From CAYPOY01 sp964412395 (lineage in GTDB: Bacteria; Chloroflexota; Anaerolineae; B4-G1), in contig CAYPOY010000288.1 in NCBI GenBank assembly GCA_964412395.1, positions 1-6,896 of the forward strand: a DNA stretch of 6,896 bases, in the 5' to 3' direction. The number at the start of each line of letters is the position of its first letter. Position 1 is the first letter of the stretch. Positions 6,782 through 6,896 of this stretch are shown here, one piece after another. Under the pieces are notes generated by a model. The model was not told where the DNA came from. It saw nothing but the letters and a program-made list of their open reading frames with translations, and made no database searches. The position numbers and the translations under genes were made by a program.

Positions 6782-6896
6782 CCTGGTTCACCGTTGATGT
6801 CATTGCGCCAAAGCATTCGTGGAATTAAGCTAGCCTCTTACACTCGACTTTATCCATTTGAGAGTCTTTGAGGAACTCGAAAGCCAAAGGTAAATC

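Noticed and set aside
6825..6896. Open minus-strand stretch of 23 codons ending in TAA, possibly the 3' end of an upstream gene
   Set aside because: All three minus frames are open at the window edge for at least 14 codons, so this short tail cannot be told from chance. No family motif is visible.
6782..6896. Promoter for the five-gene unit
   Set aside because: AT-rich hexamers exist (such as taagct and gataaa), but no -35/-10 pair with good spacing stands out. The real promoter may lie outside the window.

Overview
The window carries five head-to-tail genes, all on the minus strand, so transcription runs from about 6781 towards 1. Nothing is convincingly coded on the plus strand, and there are no tRNA, rRNA or CRISPR signals. 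Protein styles (NB-ARC STAND ATPase, 40-residue TPR arrays, Gly/Asp/Asn-rich adaptor proteins, YhaO/YhaN-type nuclease pair) and mixed GC content suggest a free-living, morphologically complex bacterium, most likely Chloroflexota or a cyanobacterium-like lineage. That assignment is inference from recalled family distribution. A run of exactly 100 Ns marks this as a scaffolded draft or metagenomic assembly.

Region by region, in transcription order. (1) 6781-4049: a 910-residue protein with two separate P-loop NTPase modules, an N-terminal AAA/KAP-like ATPase followed by an NB-ARC (NLR/STAND-type) switch with winged helix and an MHD-like His. (2) 4052-2420: a TPR protein of at least 497 residues, built of 40-residue repeats and interrupted by the assembly gap at 2735-2834. 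It starts with a GTG that overlaps the previous stop (GTGA). Its N-terminus looks like the direct continuation of an NB-ARC-TPR protein, so genes 1 and 2 look like one NLR-like sensor split in two. (3) 2420-1824: a 198-residue small protein overlapping gene 2 by one base (TAATG). It has a Gly/Asp/Asn-rich beta motif, a helical segment, a coiled coil and a C-terminal module of a kind I recall from STAND-associated proteins. (4) 1815-673: a YhaO/SbcD-type metallophosphoesterase nuclease. (5) 686 to beyond 1: the N-terminal part of its YhaN/SbcC-type SMC-like ATPase partner, cut by the window edge.

Working model (inference): the double-NTPase protein plus TPR protein forms an oligomerising threat sensor. 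The sensor has no recognisable fused effector, so signalling would pass in trans to the small adaptor-like protein and possibly to the SbcCD-like nuclease. The alternative is that a lower-GC STAND cassette was inserted upstream of an ordinary repair nuclease pair. Very tight spacing across all five genes (-4, -1, +8 and -14 bases) favours one transcript. The composition change near 1815-1824 favours separate origins.
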